NCBI GenBank assembly: GCA_963726755.1
Contig: CAVSDB010000002.1
Coordinates: forward strand, 62,001 to 126,000
Source of the DNA: DATKIY01 sp963726755
GTDB taxonomy: Bacteria > Actinomycetota > Actinomycetes > JAHEKZ01
DNA: 64,000 bases
Reading direction: 5' to 3'
Both the position numbers and the translations under genes were made by a program. This document shows, piece by piece, positions 38,557 through 46,900 of the stretch (positions within the stretch are counted from its first letter, which is position 1; every line of letters begins with the position of its first letter). The notes beneath the pieces were generated by a model. It did not search any database. It worked only from the letters and a program-made list of their open reading frames with translations, and had not been told where the DNA came from.

Positions 38557-39663
38557 GGGGGTTGTCCTGACCTAGTGCGGGCGGCGCGCTGCGATACGTC
38601 GGTGGTGTAGCACTCATCGTCAACGGATTGGCGACCGTGTTGACCCCGCCGCAGTCACGTACTGGATCCAAGCCCAACCGCTCCGCCAGCGCCACGGCCC
38701 CCGCGACGTCGTTGATTGGACCACACGGCACACCTGCCGCCGAGAGTTCGTCGAACCAATCCTGCGCCCCACGCGTTGCAAGCCGTTCGCACATGAGGGC
38801 GTACAACTCATCTCTATGCGCGACCCGCGTTGGGTTGGAAACGAACCGCGGGTCGTCCGCCCACTCCGCTGCCTCTAAGACGCGAGCGCAGGCGCGGAAC
38901 TGACCGTCGTTACCTACGGCAATCACGATCGGATGATCGGCCGTTGGGTACGACTCGTATGGCGCAATGCTGGGGTGTCGGTTCCCCATAATCTCGGGAA
39001 CGAACCCAGCACCAACAAATCCCGAAGTTTGGTTGACCAAAGCCGACAGCAGTGACGACAGCAAGTTGACCTCGACGCGCTGGCCTTCTCCGGTGCGCGA
39101 TCGATGCTCAAGGGCTGCGAGAATTCCGACGGTGGCATGCAAGCCGGTGATCACGTCCACCAGTGCAACGCCGACCTTGACTGGTTCCTCTGGACGCGAA
39201 CCGGTCATGCTCATGAGTCCACCAACTGCTTGAACGAGGAGGTCGTACCCCGGTAAGGTCGCGACCCGCATCGCGCCCGAAGCCGCTGATCGAGCAGTAG
39301 ATAAGTCCGGGGTTCTGCTGCCGCAACTCGTCGTACCCAAGACCTAGCCGATCGAACGTCCCTGGCTTGAAGTTCTCGACAACGACGTCAGCCCGAGCGG
39401 CGAGCTCTTTCGCGGCGGCCACTCCCTCGTGCGTCGTGCAGGTCCAAGGTCACTGACGACTTGTTGCGGTTCACCGACTGGAAGTAGGTAGCCTGGTCGC
39501 CGTTCCATGGAGGTCCCCACGCGCGGGTGTCGTCCCCGCGATCAGGGCGCTCGACTTTGATGACCTCAGCCCCAAGATCCGCCATCAGCATCGTGGCGTA
39601 AGGACCGGCGAGCACCCGACTGAAATCGGCCACCACGAGGCCATCCAACGCTCCAGGAGACAT
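38549..39663 (-). CDS. Class III CoA-transferase (CaiB/BaiF), probable glutarate CoA-transferase (frameshifted)
   Basis: About 370 residues over three frames (breaks near 39420 and 39265). LDGLVVADFSRVLAGPYATM, LADLGAEVIKVERPDRGDDT, FQSVNRNKSSVTLDLHD, ADVVVENFKPGTFDRLGLGY, LIYCSISGFGRDA, VQAVGGLMSMTG and LHATVGILAALEHRSRTGEG are the family signatures. Next to GntR and sharing an operator with glutaryl-CoA dehydrogenase, the likely reaction is transfer of CoA from succinyl-CoA to glutarate. ATG 39663 starts MSPGALDGL; the operator-like 12-mer lies 6 bases upstream, so the transcript may be leaderless. Confidence 0.86.
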
Positions 39664-39669
39664 CTGGAG

Positions 39670-39681
39670 ATTGTATCCAAT
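39670..39681. promoter_or_regulatory. ATTGTATCCAAT, putative GntR operator upstream of the CoA-transferase operon
   Basis: Identical to 35528-35539. Its position 6-17 bases upstream of the start codon would block transcription initiation. Two exact 12-mers before functionally linked genes are unlikely by chance. Confidence 0.65.
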
Positions 39682-39725
39682 CCCGTTTGACTGGGTCACT
39701 CGCTCCTGCCGCGTGGGAGGCGGGG

Positions 39726-40289
39726 TTACTGGCTGTCGTCGCGGCCGAGGTTTACTCGGTTCTCAACCACTCGACTGAGCAGGCGAAGGGCAACACCGAT
39801 CAAGGCCAGGTTGGCGAGCATCTGGATCGTGACAACGACGCGAGCTGTACTGCTGACGGGCACAATGTCGCCGTAGCCAACGGTCGCCAGTGTCGTTACG
39901 GAGAAGTAGAAGGCGTCGATCTTGTTGAGGGCCTCGTTGTAGGCCCCCACTGAGTGCTCATCGAGTTGAACGGCGACTGCGGCGAACAGCACCAAGAAGA
40001 TCAGCAGCGAAAAGACCAACGTTTCGACGGCGCGTAATACGGGGAAGTCGGCGCCCCGAACCCGGTTGAACTGCCTGGCGAAGACGACCACGAAAATCAC
40101 CAGGCAGCCAACGGTGATGGGGATAGCCGCCCACCAACTAGTCGTGTCCTTGGTCGGCATCATGGCGTACGCGAGAAGGATGAAGATGCAGCCGAGAAGC
40201 AGTCGGAGGGCGACCAGCCAGAGTTCGCGGTGAAGAGCTCGGTCCCGTGTCAGCGGTTGCCGACTCGCCCCGTCGGTGCTGTCAGACAT
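39726..40289 (-). CDS. Two-pore-domain-type potassium channel
   Basis: About 187 residues. Helices: LWLVALRLLLGCIFILLAYA, IPITVGCLVIFVVVFARQF, LVFSLLIFLVLFAAVAVQLD and VVVTIQMLANLALIGVALRL. The pore has FYFSVTTLATVGYGDIVPVS, with the TVGYGD selectivity filter intact. Length and helix count suggest a small voltage-independent-looking channel without a cytosolic RCK domain. Start ATG 40289 (MSDSTDG), alternatively GTG 40295. Lies between the glutarate unit and rlmN. Confidence 0.9.
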   Translation of the reverse strand: MSDSTDGASRQPLTRDRALHRELWLVALRLLLGCIFILLAYAMMPTKDTTSWWAAIPITVGCLVIFVVVFARQFNRVRGADFPVLRAVETLVFSLLIFLVLFAAVAVQLDEHSVGAYNEALNKIDAFYFSVTTLATVGYGDIVPVSSTARVVVTIQMLANLALIGVALRLLSRVVENRVNLGRDDSQ

Positions 40290-40336
40290 GAGCACAACTT
40301 TGGCACGCAGACGCGGTCTCGCGTGACGCAGGCGCG

Positions 40337-41437
40337 CTAGTCAGCCGCGGCAAGTTGGCCGCACGCACCATCGATCTCCCTGCCGCGGGTGTCTCGGACT
40401 GTGACCGGGACGCCGTGGGCCTCGATCCGACGGACGAACTCGAGTTCGTCCTCACTCCGCGAGGCCGTCCACTTCGAGCCCGGCGTGGGGTTCAGCGGAA
40501 TCAGGTTCACGTGAGCGAGTTGGCCTTTGAGCAGCGAGCCCAGCAGGTGACCCCGCCATGCTTGATCGTTCACGTCTCGGATCATCGCGTACTCGATCGA
40601 CACTCGGCGCTTGGTCAGTGCGGTGTACTCCCACGCAGCGTCGAGGACCTCAGCTACCTGCCAACGCGTATTGATCGGCACCAAAGTGTCGCGGAGTTCG
40701 TCGTCTGGTGCATGCAGCGAGACCGCCAACGTTACGTTCAACTGTTCGGCGGTCAGCCGCTGCATCGCGGGGACCAACCCAACGGTCGAGACGGTGATCC
40801 CGCGCTGCGATAACCCCATTCCGGCAGGCGATGGATCGGTCATACGTCGAACGGCCGAGATGGTGGCGTTGTAGTTCGCGAGTGGTTCGCCCATGCCCAT
40901 GAACACCACGTTCGAAACTCGGCCAGCGCCACCTGCAACTTCGCCACGTTGGAGCATCCGCGCACCCGCGACCACTTGATCCACGATCTCCGCCGTTGAG
41001 AGATTGCGCGTCAACCCAGCCTGGCCGGTGGCGCAGAAGGGACAGTTCATCCCGCAACCCGCTTGCGATGACACGCACAGAGTTACCCGGCTCGGGTACC
41101 GCATCAAGACACTTTCGACCAGCGCCCCGTCGAACAACCGCCATAGGGTCTTGACTGTCGTCCCCTGGTCGCAGGTTTGTTCGCGCACCGTCGTCAGCAG
41201 CGTCGGCATCATCGCGCTGACGAATTCCTCGCGGCCATCCGCCGGAAGATCGGTCATCGCCGACGGACGGTCCTCGAACCTCTCGAAGTAGTGGCGCGCC
41301 AGTTGGTCGGCGCGGAACGTTGGTTCACCGAGATCGGCGACTGCCTGCTTACGCGCGTCAACATCGAGGTCAGCCAGATGACGCGGCGGCTTCGCCCGAC
41401 GCGGCGCGACGAAGACGAGTTCTCCAGGATTCGGCAT
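40337..41437 (-). CDS. rlmN: 23S rRNA (adenine-2503-C2)-methyltransferase / tRNA A37 methylase
   Basis: 366 residues, intact. Radical-SAM motif CGMNCPFCATGQAG (CxxxCxxC), followed by NLSTAEIVDQVVAGARML, NVVFMGMGEPLANYNATISA, GITVSTVGLVPAMQRLTAEQ and LAVSLHAPDDELRDTLVPIN. The C-terminal HGVPVTVRDTRGREIDGACG holds the acceptor Cys. RlmN methylates A2503 of 23S rRNA and A37 of some tRNAs. It marks the boundary between the housekeeping block and the accessory region; in many actinobacteria dxr lies close by. Confidence 0.95.
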   Translation of the reverse strand: MPNPGELVFVAPRRAKPPRHLADLDVDARKQAVADLGEPTFRADQLARHYFERFEDRPSAMTDLPADGREEFVSAMMPTLLTTVREQTCDQGTTVKTLWRLFDGALVESVLMRYPSRVTLCVSSQAGCGMNCPFCATGQAGLTRNLSTAEIVDQVVAGARMLQRGEVAGGAGRVSNVVFMGMGEPLANYNATISAVRRMTDPSPAGMGLSQRGITVSTVGLVPAMQRLTAEQLNVTLAVSLHAPDDELRDTLVPINTRWQVAEVLDAAWEYTALTKRRVSIEYAMIRDVNDQAWRGHLLGSLLKGQLAHVNLIPLNPTPGSKWTASRSEDELEFVRRIEAHGVPVTVRDTRGREIDGACGQLAAAD

Positions 41438-41443
41438 GACACT

Positions 41444-42067
41444 TCAGTGTGTCATGCGGGTCATGAACTCTTTCTCGTCGACTTGCAGTTCCCGAGCAGC
41501 ACCGCCGAGCCAGGTCGCCACCATGTCTCGCGGGGTGAACTCCTCGGCACCGAGCACCACCCGAACCGCCAACCCGTCTAACAACGACGACAGTCTCAGC
41601 ACGGACTCAGCAGGATTCACACAAACAAACACCCCGTCAGTCACGCCGCGACTGATCACTGATTCGAGTTCACCCCGCCAACGCAGGTCAGCGGATCGTT
41701 GCAACTCGTTGATTCGCGGATCCTGGCGCCCCCGTCCCCACACCTCGAGCCACAGTTGCCAGTCTCCGAACGCTGGTCCGCCTTCGGCGGAAAGTGAGAT
41801 CATCGCCACGAGGGTGTCCCGTGGGTCGCTGCCCGATGGAACGTCTGCCAGAACTTGATAGAACTCGTCCTCTACCGATTCGAGAGCGGCAACGAGAAGG
41901 TCGGTGAGACTGGTGAAGTGGTAGAGCACCATGGCTGGACTGACACCCGCCGCCGCGGCCACATCTGCGACTCGCGTACCAGCGAAGCCACGGCTGCGCA
42001 GCACTTCTATTGACGCCTGGAGGATTCGTCGCTGACGTTCCTCCGGGTCCTTTGCGGCCACGTTCAT
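41444..42067 (-). CDS. TetR-family regulator (BetI-like)
   Basis: 207 residues. The HTH region is RQRRILQASIEVLRSRGFAG, VADVAAAAGVSPAMVLYHFT and SLTDLLVAALESVEDEF; the C-terminus resembles TetR_C_6/BetI-type ligand domains (LWLEVWGRGRQDPRINELQR). It lies between cdsA and rlmN, 4 bases after the cdsA stop and 6 before rlmN, so it is read as part of the housekeeping operon. Target genes unknown; the insertion of a regulator here is unusual but not unique. Confidence 0.85.
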   Translation of the reverse strand: MNVAAKDPEERQRRILQASIEVLRSRGFAGTRVADVAAAAGVSPAMVLYHFTSLTDLLVAALESVEDEFYQVLADVPSGSDPRDTLVAMISLSAEGGPAFGDWQLWLEVWGRGRQDPRINELQRSADLRWRGELESVISRGVTDGVFVCVNPAESVLRLSSLLDGLAVRVVLGAEEFTPRDMVATWLGGAARELQVDEKEFMTRMTH

Positions 42068-42071
42068 AGCG

Positions 42072-42923
42072 TCAACTCACGACGATGGCGAAGAATGCAA
42101 CGACGACTGGCGCAGTGGGCAAGAGCGAGTCAAGCCGGTCCATGAGGCCACCGTGCGCGGGGAGTAGTCGGCCCATGTCCTTCAAACCAAGATCGCGCTT
42201 GATCAGCGATTCGGTGAGATCGCCAAGAGTGGCCGATGCCACGACTAACGCACCGAGGATGGCACCCAGCCACCAAGACTGCCCAAGCAGAATCGGCACC
42301 GACACCGCAGTCCCCACGGAAGCGAACAGCACCGATCCCCCTAAGCCCTCCCAGGACTTCTTGGGCGAGACCACCGGGCTCATCTTGTGACGACCGAACA
42401 GCACGCCAACGGCGTACCCCCCGGTATCACTCAACACCACTGCCAAGATGAACACGACGACGCGATCTGGTCCGTCATCGCTGGCGAGCAAGACCATGGC
42501 GAATGCCGCAAGTAGCGGCAGGTAGACCACAACAAAGGCACCGACCGCGAGGTCCGGCAGGATCGGGCGACTACTGGGCAGCGCGACCCGAGAAGCGAAA
42601 CCACAGATCAACGTCAAGAGCGTCGCAATCGCCAGCGCATCGATGCCGTCTGCGTATGCCACGACCAACATCAGCGCTCCGCCAGCCATCAGCGGAATCA
42701 CCGGGACCTGATAGTGCTTTGCTTGCAGCGCCGTGCAGATCTCGTGAGTTGCCAGGCCCAAGACAACGACCACGAGACCCACGAACAACTCTTGCAACGT
42801 GTAGAGCGTGGCCAGCACGACAACTGCCAGACAAACACCAACGGCAATGGCGACCGGAAGGTTGCGACCAGATCGACTAGGTGACGCCTCCGTTTCTGGC
42901 GCGGGAGTTGCAGCTTCAGACAC
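42072..42923 (-). CDS. cdsA: Phosphatidate cytidylyltransferase
   Basis: 283 residues with about seven membrane helices. It makes CDP-diacylglycerol for phospholipid synthesis. The signature SDTGGYAVGVLFGRHKMSPV then SPKKSWEGLGGSVLFAS, and further ATLGDLTESLIKRDLGLKDM with GGLMDRLDSLLPTAP, is complete. The N-terminus has a short polar tail (PAPETEASPSRSGRN). Gap of 5 bases to frr; standard order frr-cdsA. Confidence 0.95.
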   Translation of the reverse strand: MSEAATPAPETEASPSRSGRNLPVAIAVGVCLAVVVLATLYTLQELFVGLVVVVLGLATHEICTALQAKHYQVPVIPLMAGGALMLVVAYADGIDALAIATLLTLICGFASRVALPSSRPILPDLAVGAFVVVYLPLLAAFAMVLLASDDGPDRVVVFILAVVLSDTGGYAVGVLFGRHKMSPVVSPKKSWEGLGGSVLFASVGTAVSVPILLGQSWWLGAILGALVVASATLGDLTESLIKRDLGLKDMGRLLPAHGGLMDRLDSLLPTAPVVVAFFAIVVS

Positions 42924-42928
42924 GGGTT

Positions 42929-43486
42929 CTAAACCTCGAGGAGCTCGGACTCCTTGTGCTTCAGCATTTCGTCTACCTGCGTCGTGTACTTGTGCGTCAG
43001 GTCATCGAGTTGCTTCTCTGCACGGCGGACGTCGTCTTCACCCACTTCGCCGTCCTTCTGTAGACGGTCGAGGTCGTCTTTGGCGTGACGTCGTACGTTG
43101 CGAACCGAAACTCGGGCGTCTTCTGCCTTTGCCTTCGCGACCTTGATGAACTCTTTGCGGCGTTCTTCGGTCAGGGGCGGAAACGCGATCCGAATGATTG
43201 TTCCGTCATCCACCGGATTCACACCAAGGTCCGAGTCACGGATCGACTTCTCAATCGCGGCGAGCGAACCCTTGTCGAAGGGCGTGACCACCATCATGGA
43301 TGGTTCTGGCGAGTGGAACGACGCCAGTTGGTTCACCGGGGTCGGAGTGCCGTAGTAGTCGGCCAGAATCTTGTTGAACATCGCTGGGTTGGCACGACCG
43401 GTACGGATCGCAGAGAAGTCTTCCTTGGCCACGTTCACGGCCTTGGTCATCTTGGCCTCTGCCTCGCGCATGGTTTCAGCGATCAC
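42929..43486 (-). CDS. frr: Ribosome recycling factor
   Basis: 185 residues, intact. It splits post-termination ribosomes together with EF-G. Motifs are EDFSAIRTGRANPAMFNKIL, YYGTPTPVNQLASFHSPEPS, MMVVTPFDKGSLAAIEKSIR, GTIIRIAFPPLTEERRKEFI and KHKESELLEV at the end. Coiled-coil character follows from ARVSVRNVRRHAKDDLDRLQ. Standard pyrH-frr-cdsA order. Confidence 0.97.
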   Translation of the reverse strand: MIAETMREAEAKMTKAVNVAKEDFSAIRTGRANPAMFNKILADYYGTPTPVNQLASFHSPEPSMMVVTPFDKGSLAAIEKSIRDSDLGVNPVDDGTIIRIAFPPLTEERRKEFIKVAKAKAEDARVSVRNVRRHAKDDLDRLQKDGEVGEDDVRRAEKQLDDLTHKYTTQVDEMLKHKESELLEV

Positions 43487-43516
43487 GTCAAAACTCCCAG
43501 GGAGTGGTCAGGTATC

Positions 43517-44275
43517 TCACACTTGGTGAGAGACGAGCGTGCCGATCTTCTCACCTCGTACTGCCCTCGCGATGTTGCCCTCGCGGAGCAGGTCGAACAC
43601 GACGATCGGTAGGTCGTTGTCCCGGCACAAGCTGAATGCTGTGGCGTCGGCCACCTTCAACCCACGTGACAGTGCTTCGTCGAAACTCAGCACGTCGAAG
43701 CGAACAGCATCAGGGTTGGTCTTGGGGTCGTCGTCGTAGACCCCGTCGACGCTCTTGGCCATCAGGACGACGTCGGCAGAGATCTCAAGAGCACGCTGCG
43801 CGGCTGTGGTATCCGTAGAGAAGTACGGTGCGCCAAGTCCGGCACCGAAGATGACCACGCGACCCTTTTCGAGGTGACGCATGGCTCGACGCGGTACGTA
43901 CGGCTCGGCGACCTGACCCATCGTAATGGCTGTTTGTACGCGGGTCTCGACGCCTTCCTTCTCAAGGAAGTCCTGCATCGCCAGGCAGTTCATCACGGTG
44001 CCAAGCATGCCCATGTAGTCAGCCCGCGAGCGATCCATGCCCCGTTGACTGAGTTCGGCTCCGCGGAAGTAGTTGCCACCGCCAATGACCACGGCAACCT
44101 GGACGCCAGACGAAACGACGTCGGCTACTTGCCGGGCAATCGTCGAAACCACATCGGGATCGACACCCAACCCACCGTCACCGGCAAAGGCTTCACCAGA
44201 CAACTTGAGAAGAACGCGCCGGAATCCGGGCGACGACGACTCGGGGGATGCAGTTGACGACTGGTCTTGCGTCAT
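43517..44275 (-). CDS. pyrH: UMP kinase
   Basis: 252 residues, intact hexameric UMP kinase of the amino-acid-kinase fold. Motifs are RRVLLKLSGEAFAGDGGLGV, VQVAVVIGGGNYFRGAELSQ, MGMLGTVMNCLAMQDFLEKE, RVVIFGAGLGAPYFSTDTTA and ADVVLMAKSVDGVYDDDPKT. The N-terminus carries a Ser-rich extension of about 18 residues (MTQDQSSTASPESSSPG), usual in actinobacteria. Between tsf and frr in the conserved order. Confidence 0.97.
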   Translation of the reverse strand: MTQDQSSTASPESSSPGFRRVLLKLSGEAFAGDGGLGVDPDVVSTIARQVADVVSSGVQVAVVIGGGNYFRGAELSQRGMDRSRADYMGMLGTVMNCLAMQDFLEKEGVETRVQTAITMGQVAEPYVPRRAMRHLEKGRVVIFGAGLGAPYFSTDTTAAQRALEISADVVLMAKSVDGVYDDDPKTNPDAVRFDVLSFDEALSRGLKVADATAFSLCRDNDLPIVVFDLLREGNIARAVRGEKIGTLVSHQV

Positions 44276-44323
44276 CGAGCAATTCCCTTCCGGTCGACTG
44301 TCTGTTGTCGAGTCTGCCTGGTT

Positions 44324-45142
44324 CTAGGCTTCGCCAACCTCGAAACGGGCAAACTTCGTCACGGTAACGCCGGCTTCGTCAAGGACCTGCTTGACCGACT
44401 TCTTCTGCTCTTGAACCGAGGGCTGCTCCAACAGCGCCACCTGCTTGAAGAACCCGGTGACGCGGCCCTCTGTGATCTTGGACAATGCCGCCTCGGGCTT
44501 GCCCTCCTCACGAGCCGTGGCTTCGGCGATGCGTCGCTCGTTCTCGACGATGTCCGCAGGCACGTCGTCACGACTGACGTACTGCGGGCGCATCGCAGCC
44601 ACCTGCATTGCCGCCCCTCGGGCGGCCTCGTCGTTGCTGCCTTGATAGGCGACCAATACGCCGACCGACGGTGGGAGATCGGTCGCGCGTCGGTGCAGAT
44701 ACACCGTCGTGGGACCGTCGAAAACCGCCACCCGGCCGAGCAGCAACTTCTCACCGATGACCGTCGCGAGGGCATCGATCGCCTCTTGCACAGTCTGACC
44801 ATCCGGCAGCGAGGTGCTTGCTAGCGAATCGCGATCGGCCGGTGATGCCTTGGCCGCAAGACTGGCGATGTCGTTGGCCAGTTGCTGGAACTGGTCGTTC
44901 TTGGCGACGAAGTCGGTCTCGCAGTTGAGCTCGATCATTGCGCCGTCGACAGATGCGACCAAACCGTTCCCAGCGGTGCGCTCGGCGCGCTTGCCTAGGC
45001 TCTTGGCGCCCTTGATGCGGAGCAACTCGGTGGCCTTGTCGAAGTCACCATCGGCTTCGTCGAGGGCCTTCTTGCTGTCCATCATTCCGGCACCCGTGGC
45101 ATCACGGAGCTTCTTGACGTCGGCGGCTGAAATGTTCGCCAT
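44324..45142 (-). CDS. tsf: Elongation factor Ts
   Basis: 272 residues. Exchanges nucleotide on EF-Tu. The N-terminal UBA-like part is MANISAADVKKLRDATGAGM then MDSKKALDEADGDFDKATEL, followed by RIKGAKSLGKRAERTAGNGL and IELNCETDFVAKNDQF. The C-terminal half has MRPQYVSRDDVPADIVENER and RVTGFFKQVALLEQPSVQEQ. Gene intact, directly downstream of rpsB as usual. Confidence 0.96.
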   Translation of the reverse strand: MANISAADVKKLRDATGAGMMDSKKALDEADGDFDKATELLRIKGAKSLGKRAERTAGNGLVASVDGAMIELNCETDFVAKNDQFQQLANDIASLAAKASPADRDSLASTSLPDGQTVQEAIDALATVIGEKLLLGRVAVFDGPTTVYLHRRATDLPPSVGVLVAYQGSNDEAARGAAMQVAAMRPQYVSRDDVPADIVENERRIAEATAREEGKPEAALSKITEGRVTGFFKQVALLEQPSVQEQKKSVKQVLDEAGVTVTKFARFEVGEA

Positions 45143-45174
45143 GTGAAGCGTTGTTCCTTCCGGTACTCGGGTCG

Positions 45175-46068
45175 TTAGGCAGGGTCGGCGGCGGGAGCGT
45201 CGCTGGCGGCAGCCGACTCAGCAGCTTCCGGCGTGTCAGCAACCGGCTCGGCAGCAACCGGCTCGGTCGCTGCAGCAGTCGCAGTGTCACCGGCCAAGAG
45301 TTCGCGCTCCCACTCGGCGAGCGGCTCGTCAGCGCCGACCTCGGCGCCTTCAGGCTTCTCGTCGCCAGCAGCAGCACCGGCGCGAGCCACCAGGCCCTCG
45401 GCCACCGCATCGGCAATGACTCGCGTCAGCAGCGCCACCGAACGAATCGCGTCGTCGTTGCCCGGGATCGGGAACTGGACGTCATCGGGGTCACAGTTGC
45501 TGTCGAGGATCGCGACAACGGGGATGTTCAGCTTGCGAGCCTCGTCGACAGCAATGTGCTCCTTGTTGGTGTCGACGATCCACACCGCACTCGGAATCTT
45601 GACCATGTCGCGAATGCCGCCGAGGGTGCGGTTGAGCTTGTCCTTTTCGCGCCGCAGGACGAGCAGTTCCTTCTTGGTCAGCCCAGAGCCTGCGACGACG
45701 TCGAAGTCAATCTCTTCAAGTTCCTTGAGGCGCTGCAGCCGCTTGTGGACGGTCTGGAAGTTGGTGAGCATGCCGCCGAGCCAACGCTGGTTGACGTAGG
45801 GCATCCCAACGCGAGTCGCCTGCTCGGAGACCGACTCCTGAGCCTGCTTCTTCGTGCCGACGAACATCACCGAGCCGCCGTGAGCCACGGTTTCCTTGAC
45901 GAACTCGTAGGCGCGGTCAATGAAAGCCAGCGACTGTTGGAGATCGATGATGTAGATCCCGTTGCGCTCGGTGAAAATGAATCGCTTCATCTTCGGATTC
46001 CAGCGCCGGGTCTGGTGCCCGAAGTGGACACCACTTTCGAGCAGTTGCTTCATGGTGACAACGGCCAT
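45175..46068 (-). CDS. rpsB: 30S ribosomal protein S2
   Basis: About 297 residues. Motifs are MKQLLESGVHFGHQTRRWNP, RFIFTERNGIYIIDLQQSLA, GTKKQAQESVSEQATRVGMP and YVNQRWLGGMLTNFQTVHKR, then IVDTNKEHIAVDEARKLNIP. The last about 60 residues (after VARAGAAAGDEKPEGAEVG) form an Ala/Glu/Pro-rich acidic tail that actinobacterial S2 proteins often have. ATG 46068 is chosen (MAVVTMKQ). First gene of the rpsB-tsf-pyrH operon, divergent from the M23 gene. Confidence 0.96.
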   Translation of the reverse strand: MAVVTMKQLLESGVHFGHQTRRWNPKMKRFIFTERNGIYIIDLQQSLAFIDRAYEFVKETVAHGGSVMFVGTKKQAQESVSEQATRVGMPYVNQRWLGGMLTNFQTVHKRLQRLKELEEIDFDVVAGSGLTKKELLVLRREKDKLNRTLGGIRDMVKIPSAVWIVDTNKEHIAVDEARKLNIPVVAILDSNCDPDDVQFPIPGNDDAIRSVALLTRVIADAVAEGLVARAGAAAGDEKPEGAEVGADEPLAEWERELLAGDTATAAATEPVAAEPVADTPEAAESAAASDAPAADPA

Positions 46069-46366
46069 CGCCGAGGCACTCCTCACCTGCGCGTGCGCGC
46101 AGTACTCGGTTCATCGCCCTCAGCGGTTGCTCAGGGCGCCTGACACCCAACCGGCTGAACCACTTCCCGAAGGATGCGGACCGAGCAGCCGACCACAAGG
46201 CTCATCAACGCAAATCGATGGGCGGGTGGCACGGGTGTGCGAAGTCATCCCCGAAGGGATGCGAGTTCCAGTGTACGGGCCGGGCTCACCCTGGGGAAAT
46301 CCGCGTCCTGTCCCCATCGAGCGACGACAGCCGGCGTGGTTTGACCTCCGTCGCGATGCTTGGTCC

Positions 46367-46900
46367 ATGATCGCTAACACGTTGCCGCGAGGCTTGATCG
46401 TTTTCGGCCTGGTGATCTTGGTCACCGTCGTCACAGCCGCACCGCTGCGCGCTGAACCTCCCGACTGCCGCCCCGCCGGTGGAGCCAATGACCGTCATCA
46501 GACCGTTCGAGCCACCAGCCAGCCCCTGGCTCGCCGGCCATCGCGGCGTCGACCTGCTGGCATCTCCAGGTCAGGTGGTCCGCGCTCCAGTGGCTGCGGT
46601 GGTGAGTTTCGTTGGAGTCATCGCCGGACGTCCAGTGCTGGTGCTGACGTTGGCCTCGGGGCTTCGCACCACCTTTGAGCCCGTTCGAGCCTCGGTCGAG
46701 GTGGGTCGAGGCCGTCGATCCGGGAGACACCATTGGCCAGGTCGGAGCGCTCGACTGGCCACTGCGGCGTCACGTCGTGCGTGCATTGGGGTTTGCTTGA
46801 GGGGCAGTCGTACCTCGACCCGCTCGAACTGCTGTATCCGGCACCGAGGTTGCTGCCGATCTCGGGATTCGCGAGCCCGATCGCCAGCAGAGCGAACTAG
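46367..46900 (+). CDS. Secreted M23-type peptidase-like protein (frameshifted)
   Basis: Signal peptide RGLIVFGLVILVTVVTAAPL, then a murein-endopeptidase-like domain: HRGVDLLASPGQVVRAPVAA (HxxxD), VVSFVGVIAGRPVLVLTLAS, GLRTTFEPV and, in a third frame, HCGVTSCVHWGLL with YLDPLELLYPAPRLLPISG. Frames change near 46470 and 46715. The family cuts cell-wall cross-links; whether the zinc site is complete cannot be judged because of the breaks. It lies between whiG and rpsB as in several actinobacteria. Its stop at 46900 overlaps that of the convergent sigma gene by 3-4 bases. An upstream ATG at 46259 is possible. Confidence 0.78.
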
